DNA from: Caldilinea sp.
GTDB lineage: Bacteria > Chloroflexota > Anaerolineae > Caldilineales > Caldilineaceae
NCBI GenBank assembly: GCA_026389955.1
Contig: JAPLGY010000417.1
Location: 1 to 6,838 of the forward strand
Direction of reading: 5' to 3'
Length of the DNA stretch: 6,838 nt
Part shown: one piece after another, positions 6,312-6,838 of the stretch
Layout of the letters: every line of letters starts with the position of its first letter
How positions within the stretch are numbered: the first letter of the stretch is position 1
The notes under the pieces: model-generated
Database searches by the model: none
What the model saw: only the letters and a program-made list of their open reading frames with translations
Told to the model about the DNA's origin: nothing
Program-made: the position numbers and the translations under genes

Positions 6312-6838
6312 CTACAAGCGAAGATAGCGTTCCCAGGTTGCCTGGGCGGCTTTGCGGCTGCGTGCGGCAACAGCCTGCTCGTCGCAGGTGAGCAGCTGGC
6401 GGTCGCGCATCAAGGTGACCCCCTGCACGATCGTGCTGTGCACCTGGCCGCCGCTGAACCCGAACAGAAGGTGCCAGGGCAGGTTGTCAGGGGTGAGGGG
6501 GGTCGTGGGGTAGTGGTCGAGCAGGATCAGGTCGGCGTAGGCACCGGGGGCGACGATTCCGACAGGCCGGTCAAAGAGGGTGGCGGCCAGCTGGCGATTG
6601 TGGAGGATTGCCATCTTCACCACCTGGTCGGCTCCCAGGTAGCGTGGGTCGCCATGTGCCACTTTTTGCAGCATGTCGGCCACCTTCATTTCGGCGAACA
6701 TATCGTTGCTGAACCCGTCGTTGCCCAGGCAGACCGCCATTCCCTTGCGCAGCATCGGCGTGAGCTCGGCCGCACCGACAGCGTTGTTCATGTTTGAGCG
6801 TGGCTGGTGGCTGACAAAGGTCTGGGTCTCGGCCAGCA
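6312..6838 (-). CDS. ssnA: SsnA-like amidohydrolase/aminohydrolase, C-terminal 174 residues (cut by window edge)
   Basis: Metal-dependent hydrolase of the amidohydrolase superfamily (chlorohydrolase/cytosine deaminase-like branch). The frame is open to base 6838, so the N-terminus with the HxH metal motif lies outside. The visible part begins LAETQTFVSHQPRSNMNNAV; HQPRSNMNNAVG resembles the SsnA HNPxSNMxNAVG segment after the fourth beta/alpha units. LGNDGFSNDMF supplies the conserved metal-binding Asp (GNDG) and the SsnA-like DMF stretch. The end, with GAYADLILLDHYPTTPLTPDN followed by VHSTIVQGVTLMRDRQ, is the small beta-sandwich typical of these enzymes. SsnA is often encoded beside selenium-dependent molybdenum hydroxylase genes; whether that holds here cannot be seen. 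The substrate is unknown. The ATG at 6791 is internal, not the start. A general guanine- or S-adenosylhomocysteine-deaminase-like enzyme is a less likely alternative. Confidence 0.85.
   Translation of the reverse strand, partial: LAETQTFVSHQPRSNMNNAVGAAELTPMLRKGMAVCLGNDGFSNDMFAEMKVADMLQKVAHGDPRYLGADQVVKMAILHNRQLAATLFDRPVGIVAPGAYADLILLDHYPTTPLTPDNLPWHLLFGFSGGQVHSTIVQGVTLMRDRQLLTCDEQAVAARSRKAAQATWERYLRL

Noticed and set aside
4973..6370. 465-codon frame on the minus strand, overlapping the kinase in another frame
   Set aside because: The product is an Arg/Pro/Ala-rich composition artefact; the kinase frame has all conserved boxes.
1..6838. Mobile elements, CRISPR arrays, tRNA or rRNA genes
   Set aside because: I saw no transposase or integrase motif, regularly spaced repeats, long terminal inverted repeats or tRNA cloverleaf; nearly all of the window is occupied by protein-coding genes.

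Overview
The window is GC-rich, and all six genes I can support lie on the minus strand, so they read from high to low coordinates. The two outer genes are cut by the window edges. The gene content is an SsnA-type amidohydrolase, a soluble hybrid histidine kinase, an F420:NADPH oxidoreductase family protein, a cystathionine gamma-synthase-like PLP enzyme, a GNAT acetyltransferase and a bacterial Tricorn protease. High GC, an F420-type reductase and a bacterial Tricorn suggest a high-GC environmental bacterium. Chloroflexota (Anaerolineae/Caldilineae-like) is my best guess and an actinobacterium is possible; this is inference from gene content only.

Layout in transcription order. (1) 6838-6312: C-terminal 174 residues of an SsnA-like aminohydrolase. 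(2) 6300-5026: 424-aa hybrid histidine kinase with a C-terminal receiver, 11 bases after gene 1. (3) 5025-4926: the only sizeable intergenic gap (100 bases), holding two palindromes and a strong Shine-Dalgarno sequence. (4) 4925-4257: F420-dependent NADP reductase family. (5) 4260-3124: PLP enzyme, sharing an ATGA start/stop overlap with gene 4. (6) 3112-2600: GNAT acetyltransferase, whose likely GTG start lies 11 bases past the stop of gene 5. (7) 2560-1: the first 853 residues of a Tricorn-type protease, 39 bases after the GNAT gene and open through the left edge.

Genes 1-2 look like one transcription unit and genes 4-7 like another (or all like one long operon with an internal regulatory gap). 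Within genes 4-7 the overlaps imply translational coupling. I infer a loose metabolic theme: reduced-cofactor exchange, sulfur amino acid metabolism, acyl transfer and peptide degradation. The sequence does not prove that the products work together. I see no RNA gene, CRISPR array, transposon, integrase or att site, and nothing I would call a clearly new system. The most unusual feature is the roughly 97-residue acidic, repeat-containing linker inside the Tricorn beta-propeller region, with a short tandem repeat, a run of eight C and a G-quadruplex-like stretch.
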